Part shown: piece by piece, positions 7,387 through 14,368 of the stretch
How the letters are laid out: each line of letters starts with the position of its first letter
How positions within the stretch are numbered: the stretch's first letter is position 1
DNA from: a virus
Direction: 5' to 3' (one strand)
Virus record (IMG/VR): IMGVR_UViG_3300044981_000091
Span: 1-25,652 of that record
Length of the DNA: 25,652 nt
Notes under the pieces: model-generated
Databases searched by the model: none
Told to the model about the DNA's origin: nothing
What the model saw: the letters and a program-made list of their open reading frames with translations, nothing else
Translations under genes and position numbers: made by a program

Positions 7387-7387
7387 G

Positions 7388-8200
7388 TTAAGCTCTCCTC
7401 AATGTCACGCTCTTGGGCTTCGCAGGCGTCGCGTGAAGCGTCTGGAAGATGGTTGCAAGGCCTGTGTCGATGGGGAGTTCTTTGTTCACGAAGCCACCGA
7501 GCTTCGGCATTGCGAGGTCGATCATGGAATCACCTTCTATCTGTATAGTACGCTTCCCGGCTTTATTTCGGTATCGTACGTATACTGGAAAGTAGGACGG
7601 TATTTTCGGCGATAGTTTTTGGCCAAGACCAGACGGAAATATCTTCGTCGTGCCATCTGGGAGTTCCTGATACACTCCATGGCAGATGACGATGACATTC
7701 GTGTCAAAAGTCGCGGATGTAAGGTTCGCAAGGACCATCTCCACTGCACGTTGGGCATCGAAGAATATCGCGCGGCCATCGGTCTTGGGACCGGCGATGG
7801 AGGTGTGGTAGGCGAAGGCCGCGTCACAGAGGCGCGATAGGGAATCGAGGATGAGGATGGTATCGGCGCCCCATTCCTTCGGCTTCCCGAGGTCAGGCCA
7901 GTTGTCGAGGAGCTTCATTGCATCGATGAAGGCCTTTGCAGGGCCATCGAGCATTGGGCCGGTTGGGCCGGATTTGTATTTGTCGCGCAGGGTGACGAAG
8001 TCTACGTTGGCGATCTTCTCTGGGCATTCCTTGAGGACCCGTTCCTTGAGGCCATCGAGGAGGTTGTCCATATCAAGGATGCGGAGTTTGTACCCCGCGG
8101 CGACGAGAGATGCCAGCGAAGTGGTCTTGCCGGATTTGGCATCGCCGAGGAGGAGGAGCTTCGTGACGCTGCTACTGTGATGATCAGCGAGGGATGGCAT
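7388..8200 (-). CDS. Sak4-like / AAA_24 phage ATPase
   Basis: This 270-residue protein has Walker A at residues 19-27 (GDAKSGKTT) and a hydrophobic Walker B ending in D119 (DTILILDSLSRL). Later strands (TNVIVICHGVYQEL) fit the RecA-like core. The shape and length match the phage nucleotide-binding group that includes Sak4 single-strand annealing proteins, which help phage recombination together with an SSB. Its neighbours, a RecB/Cas4-like nuclease and proteins with SSB-like features, support that. The start at 8200 has only a weak GAAAG ribosome site. Confidence 0.85.
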   Translation of the reverse strand: MPSLADHHSSSVTKLLLLGDAKSGKTTSLASLVAAGYKLRILDMDNLLDGLKERVLKECPEKIANVDFVTLRDKYKSGPTGPMLDGPAKAFIDAMKLLDNWPDLGKPKEWGADTILILDSLSRLCDAAFAYHTSIAGPKTDGRAIFFDAQRAVEMVLANLTSATFDTNVIVICHGVYQELPDGTTKIFPSGLGQKLSPKIPSYFPVYVRYRNKAGKRTIQIEGDSMIDLAMPKLGGFVNKELPIDTGLATIFQTLHATPAKPKSVTLRRA

Positions 8201-8396
8201 ATGTTAGACTTTCATGTTCTTGAAAATTATTATGCATGTGCACGATTACTTCGAAAACTATTTCACGTTCTCGCCGTTTGATACGGTCAATTTCCTCACG
8301 TGATAGGATAGATAACTCACCCTGGGGTCCAGGCATCTCGATCTTTACCCACATGGTTCCAGCTTCAGCTGCTTTTAGTTCCAGTATTCTCGGCAT
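8184..8396 (-). CDS. Hypothetical protein (70 aa)
   Basis: The product begins MPRILELKAAEAGTMWVKIE and has a charged middle (REEIDRIKRREREIVFEVIV). The start has a GGAGG ribosome site nine bases upstream, and the stop overlaps the ATPase start by 17 bases, so it is probably translated. The pattern of two short strands and a basic helix does not match a family I know. Confidence 0.68.
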   Translation of the reverse strand: MPRILELKAAEAGTMWVKIEMPGPQGELSILSREEIDRIKRREREIVFEVIVHMHNNFQEHESLTYAIPR

Positions 8397-8580
8397 TGAG
8401 CAGAACCTCCGTGTAAAGGGTTAGCAGGTCACCCTCCCTGACATCATACAACCGCATGTCATGGGTGATGGTGATAGTGGTCGAGCCGCCGATGGCGAGC
8501 TTAATGCCTGCGTCGGTTCGTTCCACCACTCTGGCTTTGAGCAGCGGCCAAATTGCGCGCACGTTCTTCTTTTCGGTCAT
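8365..8580 (-). CDS. Hypothetical protein (71 aa), small beta-rich
   Basis: The product alternates hydrophobic and polar residues (IKLAIGGSTTITITHDMRLY; GDLLTLYTEVLL), which suggests a small beta barrel or sandwich. The start has GGAAGTAAGG upstream. It overlaps both neighbours (32 bases downstream, 80 bases upstream). No family recognised. Confidence 0.66.
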   Translation of the reverse strand: MTEKKNVRAIWPLLKARVVERTDAGIKLAIGGSTTITITHDMRLYDVREGDLLTLYTEVLLNAENTGTKSS

Positions 8581-8788
8581 TGGATCGCCTTACTTCCGCA
8601 ATGATGGCCTCAGTGATTATCCAGATAGTTGCGCAGATCACTGCGAAGCCCGCACAGTACAGTAGGAAATTTAATCCTCCCCAAGCGTAATGCTCGATTT
8701 CAGAAACTGCTGTGGAGCTAAAACAATTACCACAGGTTGTTCCAGTGTATTCAGCTTGATGTATCAACGACTGCGTAATGGATTCCAT
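8501..8788 (-). CDS. Small membrane protein with CGNC motif
   Basis: This 95-residue protein has a polar N-terminal part containing TTCGNCFSSTA, then WGGLNF leading into one long hydrophobic segment (about residues 36-63), then a basic tail. A strong GGAGGACGAGAG ribosome site precedes the ATG, which lies 25 bases inside the nuclease gene. The tail overlaps the next gene by 80 bases, longer than most overlaps here. It shares its plan (two N-terminal cysteines, WGG before the helix) with the protein at 16361-16582. Function unknown. Confidence 0.66.
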   Translation of the reverse strand: MESITQSLIHQAEYTGTTCGNCFSSTAVSEIEHYAWGGLNFLLYCAGFAVICATIWIITEAIIAEVRRSNDRKEERARNLAAAQSQSGGTNRRRH

Positions 8789-9780
8789 CTCTCGTCCTCC
8801 GGTAGTTGCACAAAATCAGCCTTCAGATAACTCTCTCGCACCGACGCAGGCCGTGAGCAGACCTCCCGAAACCGACACCCGCCGAACTTGTCGCAGGCAG
8901 TGTCGTTCATTGGCCAATGGCCCGCTTCTGCAAAGGCCTCCGCGGTGTTGAGGTGGTATTCGAGGTCGTCGAGCCATTCGTCGATGACGTCATCCGGGCG
9001 ATAGGTCGGGCGACGGACGAAGGACATCGGCTTATCCACTGTGACGTGCGCCGCCTCGACGATGACGCCCCTAATCGGCGAATCCATCACCACCTTACCC
9101 GCGAAGGCGTAGAGGGTCATTTGGTTATTTGGGGTGTATTGGTTGAAGTAGTAGTCGGTGGGGGTTGTGGCCGTGGTCTTATGATCGAGGACGAAGAGGT
9201 CGTCGTTGAAGGAGACGACGCGATCGAGGTGCCCGCAGAGGAGGTAGGGCTGATCAAGAGCACCTGAACTTATGGCTGGGGATATACCATAGTTTGGGTC
9301 CTCATGGCGATAGGCTTTGCCCGCAGTGGGTCCCCAATCCAACTCAAACCGAAAGCTCAACTCCACCGCGGGCTTTCCGTTTTCGAGGATAAAGGTCTCG
9401 CAGGAATCGTTCCGGAACTCGTCGAGGTAGGCGACGACGAGGTGGAGGAGTTGGTCCTTATTCTTGTTCGCGTAGGGCTTGAGTGTGGGGTCTGGGTCCC
9501 AATCGCGGATGCGGATCAATAGCTGCCTAACAGTCTCGCAGCAAGCGTCGTCGAAGGGCTGGCCCTCAGCGGTCAGGTTCTCGAAGTCCTGAATGGCGCT
9601 GTGGTATTCTTGGCCGAAGCGAAGGTGGATGGATTCCTCTTTCGGCACCCAGCCTTCGAGCATGTGGTATTGGTAGAGGCGGGGACATGTCTTCAAATAG
9701 CCCAATGAGGTACTGTCCCAAGCAAACTGTATCTTCGTCCCCGGAAGGAACGGTGACTGTGGCATGTTGGGCTGGGTCAT
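8764..9780 (-). CDS. RecB/Cas4-like PD-(D/E)XK nuclease with Fe-S cysteines
   Basis: The 338-residue protein shows the RecB-nuclease motif set in order: H60, GHLD (D186), D199-H-K201, and Q220-x3-Y224. It also has one cysteine near the start (C32 in TCPRLYQYH) and three near the end (C296, C302, C308), the arrangement of iron-sulphur-binding AddB/Cas4-like nucleases. It probably resects or processes DNA ends in recombination with the Sak4-like ATPase encoded downstream. The ATG overlaps the upstream small gene as ATGA, and the ribosome site is weak. No helicase domain is fused. Confidence 0.88.
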   Translation of the reverse strand: MTQPNMPQSPFLPGTKIQFAWDSTSLGYLKTCPRLYQYHMLEGWVPKEESIHLRFGQEYHSAIQDFENLTAEGQPFDDACCETVRQLLIRIRDWDPDPTLKPYANKNKDQLLHLVVAYLDEFRNDSCETFILENGKPAVELSFRFELDWGPTAGKAYRHEDPNYGISPAISSGALDQPYLLCGHLDRVVSFNDDLFVLDHKTTATTPTDYYFNQYTPNNQMTLYAFAGKVVMDSPIRGVIVEAAHVTVDKPMSFVRRPTYRPDDVIDEWLDDLEYHLNTAEAFAEAGHWPMNDTACDKFGGCRFREVCSRPASVRESYLKADFVQLPEDERWNPLRSR

Positions 9781-9875
9781 TTGCGTAGCTCATGTTTGAG
9801 ATAAAGCCACCAAACCCAAAATGCATTGGGCCTGAAAAATATATGACGATAAAAGCGGTAGAGTCTTCGGGCCAT
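9777..9875 (-). CDS. Very small Arg/aromatic-rich protein (32 aa)
   Basis: A TAATG overlap with the upstream gene, a strong AGGAG ribosome site and an ATGA overlap with the nuclease gene make this short frame convincing. It starts MARRLYRFYRHIFF and continues with FWVWWLYL and a basic end. About half the residues are aromatic or basic, so it may lie along a membrane or bind nucleic acid. Function unknown; similar in character to the 38-aa protein at 10107-10223. Confidence 0.7.
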   Translation of the reverse strand: MARRLYRFYRHIFFRPNAFWVWWLYLKHELRK

Positions 9876-10117
9876 TAGAATCTCCTAAACCCCTTGCCGG
9901 GTGCTGTTGGGGCTGGAGCTGGTTGCACCATCGTCGAGAGAAGCTGCTCGATCGACACCGCTGGCGCAGCCTTCGGCTTCCGGGTGCGAACCCCCTGCTC
10001 CCGCTGCGCACGTTGCTTGCGTTGGTAGGCGATTATCCGCGAGAGGTCTTGTTTGGAGAGCGAGAGGGGATCAAGGGACATGAGGAGGTCGAGATCGTGG
10101 AAGTCGTCATCGGGCAT
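9875..10117 (-). CDS. Hypothetical protein (80 aa), polar with basic linker
   Basis: The product starts with an acidic segment (MPDDDFHDLDLLMSLD), then a helix (LSKQDLSRIIAYQRKQRAQR), a basic stretch and a proline/alanine linker, and ends KGFRRF. The RRF end is encoded by the AGGAGATTC that serves as ribosome site for the next gene. A GGGAGG site precedes its own ATG. No family recognised; a DNA-binding adaptor is conceivable. Confidence 0.73.
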   Translation of the reverse strand: MPDDDFHDLDLLMSLDPLSLSKQDLSRIIAYQRKQRAQREQGVRTRKPKAAPAVSIEQLLSTMVQPAPAPTAPGKGFRRF

Positions 10118-10223
10118 CGAATAGCCTCCCTAGGAACATGTACCAGTACCAACGCCATGAGTAAGGTATACAGCGTCGGGCTGTATCTCGGTAAGATAGT
10201 TTGAAGTCCTTATCTGGGATCAT
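10107..10223 (-). CDS. Very small Trp/Tyr/Arg-rich protein (38 aa)
   Basis: The ATG at 10221-10223 overlaps the upstream stop as ATGA and the frame ends TGA at 10107-10109, overlapping the next gene by 11 bases. The product starts MIPDKDFKLSYRDTARRC and contains SWRWYWYMFLGRLF. Its 3' end contains the GGGAGG ribosome site of the next gene. It is below normal ORF cut-offs. Function unknown; a short amphipathic membrane-associated peptide is possible. Confidence 0.68.
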   Translation of the reverse strand: MIPDKDFKLSYRDTARRCIPYSWRWYWYMFLGRLFDAR

Positions 10224-10444
10224 GGTAGCTCCACCGTTTTCTTCATAATATAAATCGTACCCGGAGGCTGCGGTTGCATCACGATGAGATCATCGAATGC
10301 ATCAGAGAGCTTCTTCGCTTCGTACAAGGCCCCCACGAACTTGTGTTGATCATCCGGTACGCAGGTTATGTGGATACCGATCTCTTCGCCGAGCGCAGCT
10401 TCCCAAAGCGGGAGGTAGGCTTCTGGGGAAAGTCTAGTGGTCAT
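10220..10444 (-). CDS. Hypothetical protein (74 aa)
   Basis: The product begins MTTRLSPEAYLPLWEAALGE and includes IHITCVPDDQHKFVGALYEA, which reads like a small alpha/beta fold. The start lies 11 bases inside the upstream membrane-protein gene and the stop overlaps the next as ATGA. No family recognised. Confidence 0.72.
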   Translation of the reverse strand: MTTRLSPEAYLPLWEAALGEEIGIHITCVPDDQHKFVGALYEAKKLSDAFDDLIVMQPQPPGTIYIMKKTVELP

Positions 10445-10592
10445 CGGAGTACCGGGGGCTGACGATCCAAGCGAGCATCGCTATACCAATTCCACCGGGG
10501 AAGGATAAATTGGCGCTTAACATGATTAACACTGATCCCATGATAATGAAATAAGCTCGACCAAGCAAGAACCCCCACTTATGCGCCGTCAT
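10434..10592 (-). CDS. Small membrane protein (52 aa)
   Basis: A GGAGG ribosome site lies at ideal spacing before the ATG at 10590-10592, inside the end of the upstream gene. The product starts MTAHKWGFLLGRAYFIIMGS and has two hydrophobic stretches (about residues 7-27 and 32-45) separated by SFPGG, then a polar tail SPRYSDDH. This looks like a hairpin membrane protein. It fills what would otherwise be a gap between two genes. Function unknown. Confidence 0.72.
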   Translation of the reverse strand: MTAHKWGFLLGRAYFIIMGSVLIMLSANLSFPGGIGIAMLAWIVSPRYSDDH

Positions 10593-10920
10593 CCCCCGCC
10601 TCCACTTCGCTCAGAAGCTCCACGCGGGATTCATCGAGGATCATTTTCCTCGCGTAAATCCACCATTTCCCTTCGGTGTCATCGCGGATGGTGAATTGCA
10701 GGATGTCGTACTCCGACTTCCCATGCATCTGATGACCCGGTTCGTGGATCATCTTGTTCTCCTTGCGATCTAGTTCCCGAGCCTGATTAAGCCGCATGCG
10801 GTAGTTATGCGCATCGGCCTCGGTGAGGAAGATCATCCTTGCGCCGGTGTCATCCCCGAGCGCCCGGTCCATGAAGTCTGTGCAGTCTTGGAAAGCCAAG
10901 ATTGAATTAGGTAGGGGCAT
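10579..10920 (-). CDS. Hypothetical protein (113 aa)
   Basis: The product starts MPLPNSILAFQDCTDFMDRA and has a mixed alpha/beta pattern with FTIRDDTEGKWWIYARKMIL near the end. A GAGGAAG ribosome site precedes the ATG, which overlaps the end of the winged-helix gene. I do not recognise it. Codon use is like its neighbours. Confidence 0.75.
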   Translation of the reverse strand: MPLPNSILAFQDCTDFMDRALGDDTGARMIFLTEADAHNYRMRLNQARELDRKENKMIHEPGHQMHGKSEYDILQFTIRDDTEGKWWIYARKMILDESRVELLSEVEAGDDGA

Positions 10921-11281
10921 TTTCTTCCTCGATCTTTACGAGACGGTAGGTTGATGCGGACTGCGCAAAGCGGCAGATGATGCGTTGGTTCTTGAGGCGT
11001 TTGTTAGCTATGCAGATGCTAGTGCTGATGCTTCCAGTGGCATCGATTGGACCCCCATCAGCGTGGCTTGCGTACACGTGGTCAACAATCTGTTGCATCG
11101 TGCATTCCGGATTCCATGCAATGAAGAAGTATATCATCTTCTGAAGCGGCGAGAGTTCGATCCCCGCAAGGTTCGGGATCACCGCTCCGCAGCATAAGCA
11201 ATGCTCGATCTCGCTGCGCCTTGCGAGCTTTATAAGCTTTGTTCTTAGCCCTAGCTTTGCGACGACGTCTGCACGAACCAT
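10907..11281 (-). CDS. Winged-helix DNA-binding-like protein with CxCC motif
   Basis: In this 124-residue protein the region from about 43 to 118 (LSPLQKMIYFFIAWNPECTM, then IANKRLKNQRIICRF) resembles the winged-helix output domain of OmpR-type regulators as found in small phage proteins. Before it lies CLCCG (C28, C30, C31), a possible half of a metal site. It may be an early transcription regulator or a replication accessory. A second frame (11082-11297) overlaps it; I prefer this one for its fold-like pattern. The ribosome site is weak. Confidence 0.72.
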   Translation of the reverse strand: MVRADVVAKLGLRTKLIKLARRSEIEHCLCCGAVIPNLAGIELSPLQKMIYFFIAWNPECTMQQIVDHVYASHADGGPIDATGSISTSICIANKRLKNQRIICRFAQSASTYRLVKIEEENAPT

Positions 11282-11293
11282 TGCGGAACCTAC

Positions 11294-12718
11294 TCATGAC
11301 CAGAGGATTGCTTCCGAATCGATCTCGGTGAGGGAATCGCGGGATCGGGTGCTGATGACGTAGTCAAGATTCCGGTTTTGCTCCGTGGGATCGCGGCGCA
11401 CCAGCCAAGGATCAAGGTGGATCACCTTGGACCATTCGAGGCCCTTGGCCTTGTGGCCGGTGGTGAGGTAGATCGAGCCTTGTTGGCGGAAGAGGTGCTC
11501 CGCGTAGGTGATTGCATCGCCGAGGGTCCGGCCCTGTTGCGCAAAGATGCGTATGCAAGCTGCCATGTCTGGGGCGGATTTGGATTCGCGTTCGAGCTTT
11601 GCTTCCTCCCAATCGGCGATGGCGGTGAGGAAGTCGGCGCGGGAGTCGCTCTCGTCGCCGAGCTTCTTCATGATGGCGATCAAACGCGGACCGATGTCAG
11701 TGCCAGCAACACTGATACTGCGGCCAAGCCCAAGAAGCCGAAAGCCAACACGAAGAAGTGGAGCGTTATTGCGGCAAATGATAGTGCAATCATCAGGTAT
11801 GTTACCAGCATGTAGGTCCGTAGGCGTGTCCACCTGCCCGCCTTCCGTAAACCACCGGAAGCTCGGGACGTGCCATTGGACGTGTTGAACAATTGCTGAA
11901 GGGCAGCGGAACGAGATGCTGAGGGGCAGACTTGTACATCCATATACTTCTGTTGCGGTGGCCATGCCTCCAGCCTTAGCTCCTCGGAACCCGTAGATAT
12001 TCTGATTGGGATCACCAACCCCGATGAGCCTTGCCTTAGCCAACTTCGCAAGCAATGCATGATTAACCGGGCTAAGGTCCTGGTATTCATCAACAAGTAC
12101 AAGCGGGTACTTTGGGAACACTCCGCCGAACAATGCGGGCATGTAGACCTGATCGTTGTAATCGATAAGGCCTTCGAAGGATTGCTTGATGCTTCGTCGA
12201 AGCACGGTGTCAATAAGATCACTGGTAAGGTCATCGGGGACCTCGTCGAGGCTGCGGTGGAAGGAGGATTGGGTGAGGAGGCCGGTGCCCTTAGAGAAGC
12301 CGTCGGGGAGATAGCCAAGGGCCTTGGCAAGTGCACAACCTGAGAGGACATCGGAATAGATTTGCCACAAAGCGTCCTTGGTATCGCGCGGGGAATCATC
12401 GATGATGGCCTTGTAGATATTCCGGCATTTGTTGCTCTCGACGGTGAGCTTCCGGCCCTGCGAATCGGCCCAGATGCGATGGCCCATCGAGTTGAAGGTG
12501 CGAACGGTGGTGGAAGGTGGCATCCGGCCTTCGGCTTCGAGGGCGTTCTTTTTGTTGAACACGAGGTAGAGGATCGCTTTCTCGCGCACCGTTCGCGAGA
12601 GTTCCTCAAGGGTCGAGGTCTTGCCGGTGCCTGCAAGGGCAGAGATCATCAGGTTCCCAGGTTCTCTGGCCCGAGAGAATATCTCGACCTGTTCTTCAGT
12701 AGGTTCCGCGAGGGGCAT
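11294..12718 (-). CDS. UvrD/Rep-like superfamily 1A helicase
   Basis: This 474-residue protein has a Q-motif-like EEQ, Walker A A27-LAGTGKT34, motif II VDEYQD (210-214), motif III GDPNQNIYGFRGA (about 235-247), motif V-like TGHKAKGLEW and a motif VI-like YVISTRSRDSL. It is short for UvrD (about 700 residues), so accessory 1B/2B insertions are reduced, as in many phage helicases. It probably unwinds DNA for replication or recombination. It is the first gene of the 10.5-kb minus-strand operon and is served by the promoter at 12742-12770; GAGGA precedes its ATG. Confidence 0.92.
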   Translation of the reverse strand: MPLAEPTEEQVEIFSRAREPGNLMISALAGTGKTSTLEELSRTVREKAILYLVFNKKNALEAEGRMPPSTTVRTFNSMGHRIWADSQGRKLTVESNKCRNIYKAIIDDSPRDTKDALWQIYSDVLSGCALAKALGYLPDGFSKGTGLLTQSSFHRSLDEVPDDLTSDLIDTVLRRSIKQSFEGLIDYNDQVYMPALFGGVFPKYPLVLVDEYQDLSPVNHALLAKLAKARLIGVGDPNQNIYGFRGAKAGGMATATEVYGCTSLPLSISFRCPSAIVQHVQWHVPSFRWFTEGGQVDTPTDLHAGNIPDDCTIICRNNAPLLRVGFRLLGLGRSISVAGTDIGPRLIAIMKKLGDESDSRADFLTAIADWEEAKLERESKSAPDMAACIRIFAQQGRTLGDAITYAEHLFRQQGSIYLTTGHKAKGLEWSKVIHLDPWLVRRDPTEQNRNLDYVISTRSRDSLTEIDSEAILWS

Positions 12719-12741
12719 GGTTTAATCCTCGATTATGTCTT

Positions 12742-12770
12742 ATTATACACGATTTTGTGAGTGAAGTCAA
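12742..12770 (-). promoter_or_regulatory. Strong sigma70-type promoter of the replication operon
   Basis: On the minus strand TTGACT (12765-12770) and a perfect TATAAT (12742-12747) are 17 bases apart. The -10 box is followed by AAGACATAATCG, identical to the promoter at 16298-16326. The TGA inside the -35 box is also the stop codon of the gene ending at 12767. The helicase ATG is about 23 bases below the -10 box, so the leader is very short. Confidence 0.88.
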
Positions 12771-13003
12771 CTCCGCAACATGGCCATGGGTGCGTAGGCT
12801 TTGCCATTGCCCCAATATTCGCCGGTTTCGAGGTCTGCAACATGCGCCCACACTCCCCAGCCTTCGACTTCAAGAAACTCTTGCATTCGAGCCTCAGCTT
12901 CCTCCTTGGTGTCGTATGATCCACGGTAGTCACGAAAGCCTCCTGAGGCATAATAGATATCCCCGCCCATGAATACGAAACGTTTGACCTTGTGCTCGCT
13001 CAC
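12767..13003 (-). CDS. Hypothetical protein (78 aa)
   Basis: The GTG start has GGGAGG at good spacing and overlaps the upstream stop as GTGA. The product includes FVFMGGDIYYASGGFRDYRG followed by a helix (TKEEAEARMQEFLE) and WAHVADLETGEYW, suggesting a small alpha/beta protein. Its stop is part of the -35 box of the next operon. Function unknown. Confidence 0.75.
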   Translation of the reverse strand: MSEHKVKRFVFMGGDIYYASGGFRDYRGSYDTKEEAEARMQEFLEVEGWGVWAHVADLETGEYWGNGKAYAPMAMLRS

Positions 13004-13236
13004 TGCAACCTCCCCTGCGCCATGCTCGTGACCATCGCCTGCATCACGCGAAGCCGCTCGGCGACAGCTTGCCAGCCGAGGGCGAGGGCTTTGTCTTTGA
13101 TTCCATCTTCGGTGTGGACGAGGTGAGAGAGCATGAGGCAGTTTTCTTGGGCGAGGATAAGGTGCTCAGTGAGTTGTTCGTACATCAGGGCGGTGGTTGG
13201 GAGGCCGGATTGGGTTTCCCATTTCTGTTGCGCCAT
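13000..13236 (-). CDS. Hypothetical helical protein (78 aa)
   Basis: The product starts MAQQKWETQSGLPTTALMYE and is predicted to be mostly helical (LTEHLILAQENCLMLSHLV; ALGWQAVAERLRVMQAMV). Start and stop are coupled to both neighbours (TAATG, GTGA). No family recognised. Confidence 0.75.
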   Translation of the reverse strand: MAQQKWETQSGLPTTALMYEQLTEHLILAQENCLMLSHLVHTEDGIKDKALALGWQAVAERLRVMQAMVTSMAQGRLQ

Positions 13237-13442
13237 TACTTCTCTCCCCAGATAATAGGAAAACCATTCTCTTGCTTGAATGAGGTTTCAGACATGCCTT
13301 CCAATAGCATCTTGCATCCAGTAAGCTGTTTATATGCGTCTTGGATCGCATCAATTTGTTGCAAGTTGCGATCGGTGGTTATCTCTGCAAATGCATATTG
13401 ACCATTTGAGCTATAAATGCGCACCTTCCAATACCATTTCAT
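13236..13442 (-). CDS. Hypothetical protein (68 aa)
   Basis: I chose the ATG at 13442 because it overlaps the upstream stop as ATGA and has CCGGAGGAAGAA directly upstream; the frame stays open to 13481 but without such a site. The product starts MKWYWKVRIYSSNGQYAFAE and reads like a small beta-alpha protein. Function unknown. Confidence 0.73.
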   Translation of the reverse strand: MKWYWKVRIYSSNGQYAFAEITTDRNLQQIDAIQDAYKQLTGCKMLLEGMSETSFKQENGFPIIWGEK

Positions 13443-13654
13443 TTCTTCCTCCGGAGGGTGTACGTAGGGTCCTTGCGCCAATCAGGATACCGCTGATCCA
13501 CGCACTCGACTTCGATTAGGTGTGCGCGGTATCGATGCTCATAATCCGGGTCTACTACCTCCCGGAACTCGCCCGAGGGCATGCGATAACGGCGCAGCAC
13601 TGGCATCTGCGGATCGCGCCAGTCGAGGCGTGTGTCGGGCTTAGGGCGCTTCAT
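13439..13654 (-). CDS. Hypothetical basic protein (71 aa)
   Basis: The product starts MKRPKPDTRLDWRDPQMPVL, has a short beta-type middle (YRMPSGEFREVVDPDY) and ends TLRRKK, where the codons also form the ribosome site of the next gene. The ATG overlaps the upstream stop (TAATG) with CGGAGG upstream. Unknown function. Confidence 0.75.
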   Translation of the reverse strand: MKRPKPDTRLDWRDPQMPVLRRYRMPSGEFREVVDPDYEHRYRAHLIEVECVDQRYPDWRKDPTYTLRRKK

Positions 13655-13923
13655 TAGAACCTCCGATAAACAGGTTGCTTGGGCAACAGGTTGGTGAGGT
13701 CAAACCGTTTTGCAAAGGCATTCTGCCGATGCAGGTGTTCAATCCAGCCTTCGGGGATGTTGATCCCTGGGATCGCGAGGGGCTCAACCCAGAATGGGAT
13801 AATGTGGTTGCCGAGAGCATCTTCCCAATCACCATCGGGGGTTTCATATACAACTGTAAACATCACCTGAGCACACTCGACCGAAGTCGCGTTAATGCAA
13901 AAGGCTGCGAGGTGCGGTTTCAT
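13654..13923 (-). CDS. Hypothetical protein (89 aa)
   Basis: The product starts MKPHLAAFCINATSVECAQV and contains FTVVYETPDGDWEDALGNHI, then a helix and the end PVYRRF. The last codons CGG AGG TTC are the ribosome site of the next gene. It overlaps the upstream gene as ATGA. No family recognised. Confidence 0.74.
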   Translation of the reverse strand: MKPHLAAFCINATSVECAQVMFTVVYETPDGDWEDALGNHIIPFWVEPLAIPGINIPEGWIEHLHRQNAFAKRFDLTNLLPKQPVYRRF

Positions 13924-14153
13924 CCCTCATCCTCCCAAGGCATCGGTCTCCAGCAAGCAATGCCCCAGCCCCGGAAGCCGATGAACCGAACATGCTGGGC
14001 CTTGGGTCCAAGGAGCCTGCCGTAGCGAAGCCGGTGGCCGGGGAGGTTGATTACTAGCCAGCAGAGCCATCGGGTCCGCCCGCGTTCAAGGCGCTTCGCG
14101 ATCCAGCGGGCGAGGGAATAGAGCGCGGGGTGTTGGCGCAGGAAGCGGATCAT
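13920..14153 (-). CDS. Arg/Trp-rich hypothetical protein (77 aa)
   Basis: The ATG at 14153 overlaps the upstream stop as ATGA; the longer open frame to 14234 has no support. The product starts MIRFLRQHPALYSLARWIAK and is rich in Arg, Trp and Leu (TRWLCWLVINL; FIGFRGWGIACW). It has the same character as the 32- and 38-residue proteins near 9.8-10.2 kb and might associate with membranes or nucleic acid. Unknown function. Confidence 0.7.
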   Translation of the reverse strand: MIRFLRQHPALYSLARWIAKRLERGRTRWLCWLVINLPGHRLRYGRLLGPKAQHVRFIGFRGWGIACWRPMPWEDEG

Positions 14154-14368
14154 TGCAAGCGAGCCTTGGTTTGCTCGCCCATGATTGCAAGGAAGGTGTT
14201 CTTGTAAATATCCAACATCTCTTCGGTGGTGCAAGTGCCTTCTTGGTTCTTCCAGAGGCAGACGTGGATGTTCAACAAGACCTCAGCAGCATCTTGTGGG
14301 CCATCAACGCCTTCGACGAGTCGGGTGAATAGATCATCTGCGAGGGTGATTAGTTGATCTTGTGTCAT
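14150..14368 (-). CDS. Hypothetical helical protein (72 aa)
   Basis: The product starts MTQDQLITLADDLFTRLVEG and is predicted to be helical and acidic. TAGGAGGGCTTACA before the ATG is a strong ribosome site. The gene overlaps the end of the 272-residue gene by 35 bases. Function unknown. Confidence 0.76.
   Translation of the reverse strand: MTQDQLITLADDLFTRLVEGVDGPQDAAEVLLNIHVCLWKNQEGTCTTEEMLDIYKNTFLAIMGEQTKARLQ

Noticed and set aside
11082-11297. 71-aa frame overlapping the winged-helix gene, with an ATGA joint to the helicase stop
   Set aside because: The joint is attractive, but the product is Arg-rich and lacks a fold-like pattern; the other frame has a winged-helix pattern. It could still be a small overlapping gene.
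11680-12636. Minus-strand 318-aa frame inside the helicase gene
   Set aside because: It lies in another frame of the helicase, is Ser/Pro/Arg-rich, and the helicase motifs are clear in the chosen frame.
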